DNA of 64,000 nt. Source: Grammothele lineata. Its lineage: Eukaryota; Basidiomycota; Agaricomycetes; Polyporales; Polyporaceae. The notes under the pieces were generated by a model. The model did not search any database. It was not told the origin of the DNA and saw only the letters and a program-made list of their open reading frames with translations. Location of the stretch: the NCBI GenBank assembly GCA_002150815.3, contig NDFF03000101.1, forward strand, positions 186,001 to 250,000. The letters are read 5' to 3'. A program made the position numbers and the translations under genes. Shown here in pieces: positions 11,797 through 21,794 of this stretch; position 1 is the first letter of the stretch, and each line of letters starts with the position of its first letter.

Positions 11797-12030
11797 CAAA
11801 AAAGTGTCTTGACAGTGTCTTAGTAATGCAATATGTCTTACAGTAAAATAGGTATGTCTTGTCTATGTCTTGAGTCAACAAAGGCTGTCTTACGGATACC
11901 CTAAATTGTCTTGTAAATACCTTAACCCCTTTGTGCAGCTTTTAATGCATTTACCTAGCTTCATAATAAGTCTTGATATATGAGCCATTTAGTCTCTGTG
12001 CTCCAAAGTCTTTATTCAAGTCTTTACTTA

Positions 12031-12460
12031 TGGTCTTAGCTGGTCTTAGCCAAGACCAAGGGCAGTCTTGACAAGAATTTGACGCTGCCCAGTGAAGACC
12101 ACTCAAAGACACCGGAAGACAGATGGGCCTTTCCTGATGAGAGGGTGTGTCGACACGGAAATGTTTACACTTTCTGCTACAGGGAAATTACTGAAAGCGC
12201 ACATTGTAGAATGTTTACTCTCTACACTCCTTTCGCGCGATTTTTCTCCCTCATCACGTGACTACGGCCGCGAAAATGAAACCTTTTCGTCGGTTTCCGC
12301 GCCGGAGGTTTCCGATTGATTTTCCTTTGTCGTAAAATCTCCGCAATATGATACCTTTCTCGACCAAGGAAAACAGCTGAAAATCCGCAGAAAGGGTAAT
12401 CCCGAGTCACCATTGGTCACCGATTTTTCCCCCTCCCAAAAATCGGGAATCCCCGCCGTG
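12031..12460 (-). repeat. Right inverted arm (uninterrupted)
   Basis: This is the complete 430-bp arm of the foldback element and serves as the empty-site reference for the nested MITE. It ends CCCCGCCGTG followed by the TGG target copy. Confidence 0.87.
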
Positions 12461-12487
12461 TGGGCCCGGGACGGGATGGAAGAACGC

Positions 12488-12740
12488 ACGTGACGTCGTG
12501 GCTGAACGCGCTGACGTCACCGCCACCATGGCGGTGGCCGCGCTCAGCGCTCAGCGCTCAACTCTCGAGTCGATTCGTACCGCCTTGACCCAGTCACGTC
12601 GACGTCTGCTCCGTTTCAATACAACCCGCGTCGAGCTTTGGCCATTCGGACGACCATAACAGGTTTCCTCTCTTCGATGTTCTCGTGCTGTACGCGGTAT
12701 CCCAGCCGCGAAAAACGCCCACAACGCGTGTCAAGTGTGG
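12488..12740 (+). repeat. Duplicated upstream block, copy 1
   Basis: This block resembles 15167-15400. Shared runs include CGCTGACGTCACCGCCACC, TCGAGTCGATTCGTACC, GCCATTCGGACG followed by CCATA, and TTCTCGTGCTGTACGCG. The copies are diverged, with small indels. Copy 1 lies about 0.7-0.95 kb upstream of WWR-2. I infer a duplicated promoter or 5' region left by tandem duplication of a WWR gene. Confidence 0.7.
12512..12519. promoter_or_regulatory. TGACGTCA (CRE-type) palindrome, copy 1
   Basis: A perfect 8-bp TGACGTCA in the duplicated block. The consensus is that of CREB/ATF-type bZIP factors. A second CACGTGACGTC stretch lies 25 bp upstream. It is kept in the other copy of the block, which suggests it is older than the duplication. 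Confidence 0.45.
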
Positions 12741-13449
12741 TCCGACGTGAGTGAGTTTGTTCATAAACGTACATGTTTTGATGTCTCTCGACACTAGTCC
12801 AAGTAAGTCTTATGAGCCTCTCAATCAACGAAATACGAGGTGACTCACAAACGCGTCGAGTTCTAGGTCATTCATTGTATCCACTCCCGCCCTCTGAAGA
12901 CGGGGACCGGCGTTGCCCGGGAGCATTCTGTGTGGCGACGGCGTGGGACAAAAGTTCTGTTCAGGTATAGAATAGCTGATTCGGAACTTTGTACCGGTCT
13001 ACGGCGGTGGACGTTTGAGTCGGACGGTAGCGGTAGGTCTACGGTTTGTTGTTGGCTCTGACGGTCAGCCGAGGTGAGGTCGTCATACGTGTCCACGCAG
13101 GTATACACATTTACATTTGAATTACCTGTTCGCAGTAGCATAGGTAGCCAAGCAACACCACTCGCACTGCATGTTTGGGTGCTTTCCACGCATCGGGGCG
13201 CCGCGCGAGGACGCGAGGATCCGGTGTAGACCGTATTAAACTATCGCCACCCGCAGGTCGCTCCAGCCCCTTGAATCAACTTTCTTCTGTTCCCCACAAC
13301 GGAGTCTCCGCGATTGGTCCATCACGCCGACACTGAGAGATGCGTGTGCAAAGGCGATGAGTCAGTGTATCGCTCGTGTCAAGTGTAAGCAGATAAAGTA
13401 CCGAAGGCCTCGGCTGAGCACTTACTACTCACCCTGCAGACTTCGCGCT
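12741..13449. other. Upstream region of WWR-2, no gene seen
   Basis: About 0.7 kb before the WWR-2 ATG. Frames on the minus strand (12872-13189) have no recognisable content. It most likely contains the WWR-2 core promoter. Confidence 0.4.
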
Positions 13450-14931
13450 ATGAACATGAAGCCACGAGGAGTCTGGACCTACCTTGCGTCTGACAGGTTA
13501 TCCCTGCGCACGCTATCCCTGATCGTCACGTCTTCTGTTTTCTTCGGTATGCAACTTCTTCATGCGCCCAGCACACTGCCCTGACGAGTGCGTAGGGATG
13601 CTATCCATTGTTGCCGTTGCTACGTTATTCTTCCTTCTGTAGGTACCTTGCACGGTAAACTTTCCATCCGTGCTCAAGGGCGACCGCCACCCCTGAACAG
13701 ACGCAAGGGACTTCGCAGTAGGCCTTCACAAGTTCAACTCGCTTGCACGCTCGTTCTCTACTCCTCCACTTGCGTCTACTTCGCACTCTCTACCGTCTAC
13801 TATGTGAACGCGTACGTTTCCAACGTGATCGCTCACAGCACCGCGAACCAAACGTCCTCCCAAGTCGGCTGGAACACCCAGACGTCTGAAGTGACGCAGA
13901 CTATCATTGCTACTTCAACACTGGTCGTCAATGTACGTGACATCATTACGGCTGTTGATATTTGGCTGACGCGGCGGAATAGGTGGTTGTTGGAGATGCG
14001 ATCGTGTGGTGGAGGACGTGCGCCGTGTGGCCAGGGAACGCTCGCATACGCTGTCTTTGCGTGATTGTTCTGACGGCCACACTTGGTAAGCAAATCCTCG
14101 CTCAACGTGTCAACGCGGCTAAGTAGTCTCATGGTTGGCCGTCCGTGCAGCCCTTGGAATAGCTTCGATAGTGGTCTCCGCAAAACCCGGAGAATCGGGG
14201 GTCGTCTTCAACACTTACCAAGAACTATACGCATCGAGCACATGCGGACTAGCGGCGTTCATACTCTCGTGGTTCAGTAACGTTGTGGCGACGTCGCTGC
14301 TTGGGTATCAAGCATGGTCAGCCGCGTCCCCTACTCATGGCTGGTTTCCCAATGTCTCATATTTGCGACAGGAACCATCGTCGTCTCCTCAAGTCCGTTT
14401 TTGATGAAGGCACTCGTGGCTCGCGCGCCATAAGACTTTTTACTTTATTGATTGAGTCGGGGTTGGGTTACTCACTCATCTGGGTACGCTCATTCTGATG
14501 TCTTGATTCACTTCGCTGAATCTTGGGCAGACACTCATAATCGCAGGGTCCTTGTACTATGCTTTCTCCACTTCTTCAAGTAACACCGTACTCGGAGATG
14601 CCATATTCGTCATGGAGAGTGGAGTACTGGTGTTTACAATCGTCGGTCTCCTCGCATTACGAATCGAACGTCGTGTGATGAGAAGACTACTGACGCTACG
14701 TAGGCAGGATATCCGATGCTTGTGATTGTTCTCGTCAATATCGATCAGTCACAGGCCGAGGGCAGTACCTCGGGCATGGCGCGTACCCACAGTACTCTTC
14801 GATTTGCTAATCCGGAGTCCTCGAGGCAAAGCGCGGCTGTGGCGCATCTGACCCTTTCCTCACACATTGGCCAGGCAGCGTTTCAAGGAGAGTTAGAGGA
14901 AGCAATAGGCGGAAAAGAGAATAGTGCGTGA
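13450..14931 (+). CDS. Seven-helix membrane protein with VWWR motif (WWR-2)
   Basis: The cleanest member of the family. Eight exons join without breaks: 13450-13546, 13596-13638, 13701-13932, 13983-14085, 14151-14316, 14372-14483, 14531-14641 and 14708-14931. It starts MNMKPRGVWTYLASD. TM1 spans the first intron. TM2 is QLACTLVLYSSTCVYFALS. TM3 ends VVVGDAIVWWRTCAVW. TM5 ends VVATSLLGYQAW and is followed by NHRRLLK. TM6 is RLFTLLIESGLGYSLIW. TM7 ends GYPMLVIVLVNIDQS, and a roughly 60-residue polar tail follows. Exons 3 and 4 are 232 and 103 nt, exactly as in WWR-3, which supports both models and points to tandem duplication. Function unknown; a plasma-membrane sensor is possible. Confidence 0.87.
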
Positions 14932-15166
14932 CCAGGCTTCTCGTTTACTTGACCTCAAACTCATGAGCGTTCTCAGCGGATTATAATACGGACGGTCTTG
15001 CTTGCATCGGACTCGCCTGCGCTCCGATCGCCTCCGCACCTAGGAAATGATTCTCGTCCGAGAGCTTCTTGTTTCCGTATGACTTCCTCATGGCAATGGC
15101 CCTGAAGGGCGTCCACTCGCCGTTGTATAGGGTCGCTACATACGGACGTGGGGGAGGATCTGGCAC

Positions 15167-15400
15167 GTGACCTCATAGTCGAGAACGTCGCTGACGTCAC
15201 CGCCACCGCCGCGCTCGCTGAGCCTCGAGTCGATTCGTACCATCTTTACAAGTTGCATTTGGACTCTGCTGCGCTCCAACCCACCCGGTGCCGAGCTTCC
15301 GCCATTCGGACGGCCATAGAACATACGATTAAGGCGTCTACTCTTCTACTATATTCTCGTGCTGTACGCGATATCACCAACGAAAGACGCAGCTAACTCG
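15167..15400 (+). repeat. Duplicated upstream block, copy 2
   Basis: Diverged copy of 12488-12740, with the same order of conserved runs. It lies about 1.4 kb upstream of WWR-3 but directly before the WWR-like relic at 15.5 kb. It may be the upstream part of a WWR copy that has since decayed. Confidence 0.68.
15192..15199. promoter_or_regulatory. TGACGTCA (CRE-type) palindrome, copy 2
   Basis: The counterpart of 12512-12519, at the same place within the repeat and followed by the same CCGCCACC run. Confidence 0.42.
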
Positions 15401-15539
15401 CATCTGACGGTACGTCTATAGAGTTGTTAGCCATTACGTTGACGTATTCAGTACTTCCAAATCCGCCTTCATCTTGAGCGCTAATGTGGACGATCATGAT
15501 GGTGAATGTCTTGCGAGAACGGCGAAGTGGGATCCGGGG

Positions 15540-15581
15540 TATCTGATGCTGATTATTGTGGTCGTCGGCATCGACAGGTGA
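15540..15581 (+). pseudogene. Relic of a WWR family TM7 exon
   Basis: The frame YLMLIIVVVGIDR ends in TGA and resembles the last-exon start of WWR-2 (YPMLVIVLVNIDQ) and WWR-3 (YPMLIIVLVNFGH). The conserved Pro is Leu and the polar tail is cut off. Upstream exons were not found. The match is short, so chance similarity of a hydrophobic stretch is possible. Confidence 0.4.
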
Positions 15582-16816
15582 TCGACCACTCGAGAAATGC
15601 TTGGCCGTTTGTGGGGTCGGTAGAATTCAATTTTCTCATCGGCTATAGACTTCGGGGACACACGGAGATCCGGGTCCGATGCGGCTCACCTTTGCAACTC
15701 GCGTCAACGACGCGGCATCTGAAGTACCCTTGGGTGGGCTAGCGTAGGTGATTGGAGTTCTGGCAAGACGTGTGGTGCGATTCGTGCGGTATAGAGCACT
15801 GCATTTCAAGTATAGCTATGAGTGAGTGTGTTCAGAGGTGGACGCACAATCCAGAGTTGAGACGAAGTCTGATAACATGTCCTACAGGTGAACAACGACA
15901 TCACCGTTATCCTCGTCGGCACAGGCTCGCAGCAGACGAGCCGCATCTCTCCTTCAATCCTCTGCTTCGATCTCCAACACTGCCTTTTTCAATGGAAAGT
16001 TGTACGTTTATTACATCCGCATACCTGTATTCAGAATTGTGAATCATGGGGCTGATTAGGCCGTCTGTACGGCACAGATTGCATACTTACCCTTCGGGCT
16101 CGCCGGCTTCTTCGTCGGCTGCAGCGGCTTCACCGGTGGGGGGCCCATCGTCACGCCCGGGGGCTGGTGGCATTCTCATCACAGCTAACGCATAGGAGGC
16201 GCGCTTCAAGAACATGCCGTGCCATCACCTACCATCTTCTTTGAATATCGCCTTGACATCGCTTGTAAACAATGCAAGAGTGTGCCGTGTAGGTGAGTGC
16301 GTATCATCAAGGACTGTGGTCTTCTTTAATGGTGACATTAAAGTAGTACTGTTCGTAGCATTCTGGCTTGACGTGTGGCTCGAGGAAGGCCCTCCACGCA
16401 GCAACAATCTGGTACTTCGAGTTCGAAGATCACTGATAGACGCCAGAGAGTACCGTAGCTTGTGGGGTTGCCGCTCAAGCTGAGGCTTGTCTGTGATCGG
16501 AGCTCGTCGATGGACTGCGTCATGGTATGACTGACGTGAATATGCCTCTTGGGGATGTGATATTTCGCAGAGAATGTCACCCGTGAGTAAAGCATGTACC
16601 CACTCTTCTTTTCGGCTCCGCCTAAATTGGCTTCTCTCCCATCGCTGACGAGAGATGAGAAGTATCGGGTCCTTCGATTTAGTCGGGACTCTCGGGGGGA
16701 CAAATTGCAAATCTTCCTATTAGCGACCGGCTGTACATAAACCCGACTCAAGTCGTTGCCTTGCACTAACGACCGCTACCCTGCATTCTGCTCGGCCACC
16801 CTAAACAGTATCCAAC

Positions 16817-18300
16817 ATGGGTGTTTGGACCTACCTCGCCTCCGATCCAGCTTCTGTGGGGTCACTTGCCATTTTGGTGACGTCCTCCGTATTCTTTGGT
16901 ATGTTTATCCTTTGAAGTAGGCCTTACATTGATTATACTGACTAAAGATTCACGCCAGGCGTCTTGACGATTCTGTTTTCAGCGACATCTATATTCCTCA
17001 TGTGAGTAGCCCATAATCAGTCCGTTAGCTAATTGACGAATTGCCTTTCTTCTCGAAAGCCGCACGGGACTTCACAGCGCACCCCAGAAGATCCAGCTCG
17101 CATGCACCCTGTTTCTTTACGCCCTCTCATGTGTTTACTTCGCCCTCTCCATTGTATTCTGGGCAAACACTTATGTGACATCAGTCATGTTCTATTACGG
17201 CTCACTCGATCAGTTGTCTTCGCTGGCTACTTGGAGTCTCTCGGTGCAACAGGAGCAAGCGTTGATTGCTACGGTCTCTGCGATGACCTCAGTATGCTCC
17301 TCCAAACCCTACGTTGCACTATCTCTATTAATAGTCGTCTGTAGGCACTCATAGGAGACGCGATCGTGTGGTGGAGGACATGTGTTGTGTGGCGGGGAAA
17401 CTTGCCCGTACGCTGCCTTTGTGTGACTATTATGACTGCAACGCTGGGTGAGCACGCATTCTCCAGAGTGATGTTCGTAGGACTCATGCACGCGCTGCGG
17501 CAACAGCGCTTGGAATTGCTTCAGCGGTGGTGGCGGAAGATCCCGCCGAACACGGAGCTAACTTCAAGAACCGGTCAGTGTTTGTGTACGCGTACAGCAC
17601 ATACGGACAAGCGATGTGCATCCTTTCTTGGATCGGTAATGTAATAGCGACGTCGTTGATCGGGTATAAAGCATGGTGCGTCGCTGTTTTGTGGCTCATA
17701 ATCACAATCAGAGTCTTAAATTGGAACAGGACCCATCGCGCTGCCCTTAAGAGTGCTTTGATGGAAGGCAGCGGAAGTTTACGCGGCATGAGGCTGTTGT
17801 GTCTGCTGGCCGAGTCGGGGCTGGGATACTCGCTCATATGGGTAGGCTCAATTTTGTGTGATAGCTCGATATACTGACTTCCAGAATAGACGTTCATCAT
17901 GTCCGTTTCATTGTATGTTACCTCCTCCAGCGGCCCGCTCTCAGTTGTTTTCGTCGATGCCGTGTTTGTTCTCATAAACGGCGCCATGGTTTCCATAATG
18001 GTGAGTAACCTATGAAACCTTACGTTCTCGCGTGAAATATTCACTGAGGACATACAGGCAGGATACCCGATGCTCATTATTGTGCTAGTCAACTTTGGAC
18101 ATTCGAAACTGGGCCAGAGTTGCTCCAGCGTGGAGCAGGGCTGCACCGTTAGGTTCGCGAACCTGGAGTCCTCGACTCAGCGAAGTGGTGTTGTAGCGTC
18201 TTACGCACCCACTTTGCCCGCCTTCGACACATCATCAGAACTAGCAATGGAACACTTAAGAGGTTCAAAGGAGGCTGGTGCGTTGCAACGGGCACGATGA
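16817..18300 (+). CDS. Seven-helix membrane protein with VWWR motif (WWR-3)
   Basis: Starts MGVWTYLASDPASVGS, nearly the same as WWR-2. Exons: 16817-16898, 16959-17001, 17060-17291, 17345-17447, 17507-17675, 17730-17841, 17890-18000 and 18058-18300. TM2 is LACTLFLYALSCVYFALS. TM3 ends LIGDAIVWWRTCVVW. TM5 is ILSWIGNVIATSLIGYKAW, followed by THRAALK. TM6 is LLCLLAESGLGYSLIW. TM7 ends AGYPMLIIVLVNFGHS, and a polar tail of about 65 residues follows. Exon sizes and phases equal those of WWR-2, so the two are recent tandem duplicates. The TTCCAG and AATAG sites before exon 7 compete as acceptors. AATAG keeps the family reading TFIMS. Confidence 0.86.
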
Positions 18301-19399
18301 CTTGATTGACTGATAGCAAACATTTTGCCGGATTAGGCTCATCAACTACGTACAAGTGCAGTATTCGCGGAGATGTGTGAGCGATGCGTACAGCATGTTG
18401 GCATGGGACGGACGAATTATGCCTGTAGTTCCAGTCACGAGCGGGTGCAGCGCGAGCTCAGGGACAGTGTAGACTTGAATCCATCAGCATTTCATTCAGT
18501 TTGTATGATACATCTATGCACGAAGCGTATGCGGCGCATGTCCCTTGATTGAACTCGAGATCTGTACCACGGACAAAGAGGCTTGCCTCCGGGTTGTTAC
18601 ATCGTCCGCGCGCTCGTCCGTAGACTATGCTTCGAGGAATGGACGAGCGAAGAGGGCGACACTGCCACGCCCGCGTACATGGGAGGATTCAAGGACTACT
18701 TCGTTACGAAGCGCGCTACTACTGGCACCGAGCTAGCGCTACGAAAGAAGTCCGGATCAGAGACAGTGGCGGGTGCGGAGAACCTGACGTACTTCACGGA
18801 GCGCGGGAGTCGGCGACACGAGCGTAAACTTTGACAGTACGAATTGCCGGTCGTCCCTGCGCTATTATTCGGTATCTGCAGTGTCAAGTAATTCATTAAT
18901 CAGTCTCTATAGCCTCAATAGGCAGCGGTCGGGTTTAATCTTCATCGCCTCATTACCTTCAAGCCACCCGTAGCACCCTATAGTTCTTCCGACCATATGT
19001 TACAAGGACATTGAGAGAATTATGTCAAGAGAATAGAACCTAATACGCCTCTTCTCACTGTGAAATCGGGCACTTCACCGTTTTGATGCGGTCTGCAGCA
19101 TGTACTGTGTACATATGTCCAGCCGAACGCACGGTACAGTCAAGCCCGCAGGAGCACATGTGCCGAGATATTTTGGGCCTCTCCGGCCCGGAGCTTTCCG
19201 AGAAGAGCGTCGGAAGCGATCCCGCGAGCGTCCAACGTCTCCGACCTGTCGCAGTTCTCCTGCGATCTATCCCCAACGCGTCTAAAGATGATGAAGTCGA
19301 GACGCGCTCAAAACTTAGCTTGCGTCTTCTTGCCTGCTCCCTGGCTGGGATACGCGCGTCGCTGTATGGGCTCTCCTCCGCCCTCTCCCGCTGGCCAAA
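18301..19399. other. Intergenic between WWR-3 and WWR-4, with a P450 relic
   Basis: 1.1 kb. The only interpretable content is the P450 C-terminal fragment near 18.6-18.76 kb. The last ~300 bp before 19400 should contain the WWR-4 promoter. Confidence 0.5.
18598..18756 (+). pseudogene. P450 C-terminal fragment (relic)
   Basis: The frame reads IVRALVRRLCFEEW, then a short spacer, then GGFKDYFVTKR and LALRKKS. In the intact P450s of this window the same place reads ALLQRFNVELCEGW, GYKDYFSATRPELP and VLHKRW. The fragment therefore corresponds to the last ~50 residues after the haem loop. No haem loop, K-helix or I-helix can be found upstream, so it is a truncated relic of a sixth P450 between WWR-3 and WWR-4. 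Confidence 0.65.
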
Positions 19400-20982
19400 A
19401 TGGAGACTACTCTCGTGAATGTGGAGGCCCTGGAGGCTCTAGATGCATCCGCCGTCACTCCCGCTCTGGACTTCCTACTCGGAGGCGTATTTTCGGCTGT
19501 TATTTTTGGTAAGTTGGCGTGGACGCCGTTACGCCGCAGCACAAATTGACGGGAATGTCGCTCTTCAGGGATCCACTCGTCGCTTACAGTGCTTGCAGTG
19601 CGGTCGCTCTGGTAGCTACATCTTCCACCTCGCCTCATCAGTCCTTTATATACTGAAAAGAGTACTTGCATTTGAACATATGCAGCAGGAGGAAAACGTA
19701 CACTACAGCTTCACGCATATTACTCGGGGCCACCCTGACTCTGTACGCATCAACGGCGTTATTCTTCGGAACTACGACTGCGTACATCTTTGGAACCAAC
19801 GCGTTCATCCTGAAGGCGACTCGTGGGCTCACTTCTCCCTCGTACGCGTCACATAGCTCCTCCCAGGGCCGGGCAGAGGGGATCCAGCTGTGTATTATGA
19901 TTACGTCGTTAGGGTTAAACGTGAGTAATGATTATCAAACTCTCGGACATACCGCGTCTTAAAGGTGATACAATTATTATCCAGCTGTTAATCTCTGACG
20001 GGATAGTATGGTGGCGCGCCCTCGCTATTTGGCCGGCGCCATACAAGAACGTCGTGGTTTCGGTGTGTGTGACGCTCCTCCTCTCTTCTCTAGGTGAGCT
20101 ACAATGTCTCAGCGGTCTTTATCATCGACACGGAGTTCCTTAACTTCTATTCTCTAGTTCTCGGGGCTGTATCGACATACCAATCAAGCCCAGCGTATCG
20201 CCAATTCTCTGTCACAATAGGCCCCACAGAGCATCGTGAAGGCGTCGCCTTCATATTCACGTCATTAGCCACGAACTTTGTTGCAACGTTGCTCATCTCA
20301 TACAAGGCATGGTGAGTTGACTTCTCAGCTCTCACATTCAGTCGGTGACCAAATGTCGTCCCCGGAGCACAGGGAGCACCGTCGATTTTTGCGCCAGATG
20401 CTGAAAGGGAGACGAAAGGTCTCTGGTGCTTTAAAAGTGCTGGCGCTCCTCACCGAGTCTGGGGCTCTGTGTTGTTTGGTGTTGGTGCGTGGCGGGTCAG
20501 TTGGGATTACTCGCTTGTAGATGAGCTCATTCTAATTTGATGACCAGACGACAGTTATATGTTTCAAGATGGCGACACTGTCCGAAACAACGGACATGGG
20601 GGCCGGCGTTAAGAACTTCTTGGCTGCGGTAGATGCCATGATAGATACTTGCGTCGCCCCACTCATCGTAAGTGATACTCACATATCCTCAGCTATAAAG
20701 TAGCCAATTAATATCATTGATACCAAGGCGATTTACCCTACTCTCATCATCGTTATTGTAGAGAGGTACAAAAAGTCCCCCCTCGAACGCTTTTTCGAAG
20801 ATTCGTGCAGTGCGGAGGCCGATGAAATGGAGACACAAATTCCTTCCTCGCTTTCATACGCAAGCACGACATTCACTCAGAGAACCTTCGAGGTATTGAG
20901 TGAACGGCCACGCTACTCCCCAATGACGTCACATTTTAAGGGCACAGCCCTCCACTGTCGCCGTCGCGGGGCTAGCGTCTGA
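19400..20982 (+). CDS. Seven-helix membrane protein with VWWR motif (WWR-4)
   Basis: Starts METTLVNVEALEALD; the first ATG gives a plausible first exon ending before GTAAGT near 19509. TM2 is ILLGATLTLYASTALFFG. TM3 ends LISDGIVWWRALAIWP. TM5 is LATNFVATLLISYKAW; an intron follows, then HREHRRFLRQM. TM6 is LALLTESGALCCLVL. TM7 ends AIYPTLIIVIVERYKK, and a polar tail ends GASV and TGA at 20980. The joins around 19510-19700 are the least certain, because two short exons are implied. It is more diverged from WWR-2 and WWR-3 than they are from each other, and it shares the AIYP form of TM7 with WWR-1. Confidence 0.8.
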
Positions 20983-21794
20983 ATAATGAGAATGATCGTG
21001 AAGGGCGCGTGTTAAAGGCGCCTCGGATGCTCCTCGGTCCATTGGTCTGTATATTACACGAGAAGCTAATGGTATCTCAAAACGTCTACCTCAGCTCGAT
21101 TTGTTGGAGCCTGTGCGTACGGGCTCGAGTCGACCCGGTCAATAGAAGTAGTGCAGCGCAGTACAGGGAACTTAGGCTCAGATCGAGAAAAGAATTAGCT
21201 CGATAGAGAAAACTTGATCTGATTCGCGAGTTAATTGTCAGCTGTACCAATGTCCATGCCTTAGGATAGTATAGACCGTACGACACTGACGTGATGACTC
21301 GTTTGTGGATGACGTACCCGCTCAGGTGTGCGTGAGAGGGAGACTAACTTAATGACGCATCCTTGGTGAGCAGGAGGATCGTGTTGTTGCCGTATTGAGT
21401 CGGAGACGATGCAGAACTGCGTACAGGTCGAACCAGAGCACAACGAAGACTCACATACGAAGAAATGGGCGAGCGGGAGGCGAGTACTTTCCGGCTATGA
21501 GTCACGACCCGGGCCGCGCGGACGCCGAGGATAAGTGAGCGCCAACAGGCGCCTGGGAGAATCGGGTAAGGGCCCGCCCCGCTTGCCATCGACGCTATCG
21601 ACCGCTGCGTCTTGACTTTGCCTACCACGACCTACGTTCACCCGCCACGATGGTCAGAATCAGCACTGTGTCCTCCGCTCTGCCTCCAGATCGTTGACTC
21701 CACAATCTCATCTACATAAAATGCTCGTATCCGACCTCGAAATGCTTACCGCCCCGCGGTGCCGGTGATTCAAGCCCCCACTCTGCTGCTCGTC
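20983..21794. other. Intergenic before P450-B, nothing recognised
   Basis: 0.8 kb. No domain or repeat is seen. It should carry the P450-B promoter. Confidence 0.4.

Larger units (their letters stand above)
11042..12460. mobile_element. Foldback DNA transposon with ~430-bp inverted arms (non-autonomous)
   Basis: The left end CACGGCGGGGATTCCCGAT is exactly the reverse complement of the right end at 12460. The arms match with almost no mismatches over the outer ~320 bp and with a few over the inner ~110 bp, ending near 11796 and 12031. The flanks are TGG on both sides (3-bp target duplication). The 234-bp core (11797-12030) is AT-rich and full of GTCTT pentamers. No transposase frame is present, and small frames in the arms are mirror copies of one another. 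The CAC...GTG termini, 3-bp duplication and repeated subterminal pentamers fit a CACTA-like or other 3-bp-duplicating DNA transposon, but the superfamily is inference. The near-identity of the arms argues for a recent insertion or for gene conversion between arms. Confidence 0.88.
14932..16816. other. Relic-rich intergenic between WWR-2 and WWR-3
   Basis: 1.9 kb. It holds the second copy of the duplicated upstream block (15167-15400), a WWR tail relic (15540-15581) and further membrane-like fragments: plus strand near 16085 (QIAYLPFGLAGFFVGCSG) and near 16335 (IKVVLFVAFWLDVWLEEG, which faintly recalls a DUF6534 helix). A short minus frame at 14981-15166 (VATLYNGEWTPFRAIAMRK) looks protein-like but is unidentified. 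No intact gene can be assembled. Confidence 0.5.

Noticed and set aside
11089..12413. Small frames in the transposon arms that occur twice with the same peptide
   Set aside because: They are mirror images produced by the inverted repeat; there is no domain and no transposase motif.
15752..16160. Possible exons with hydrophobic stretches that might form another membrane gene
   Set aside because: No consistent set of splice sites gives a WWR, DUF6534 or P450 motif series. I treat them as relics or chance.
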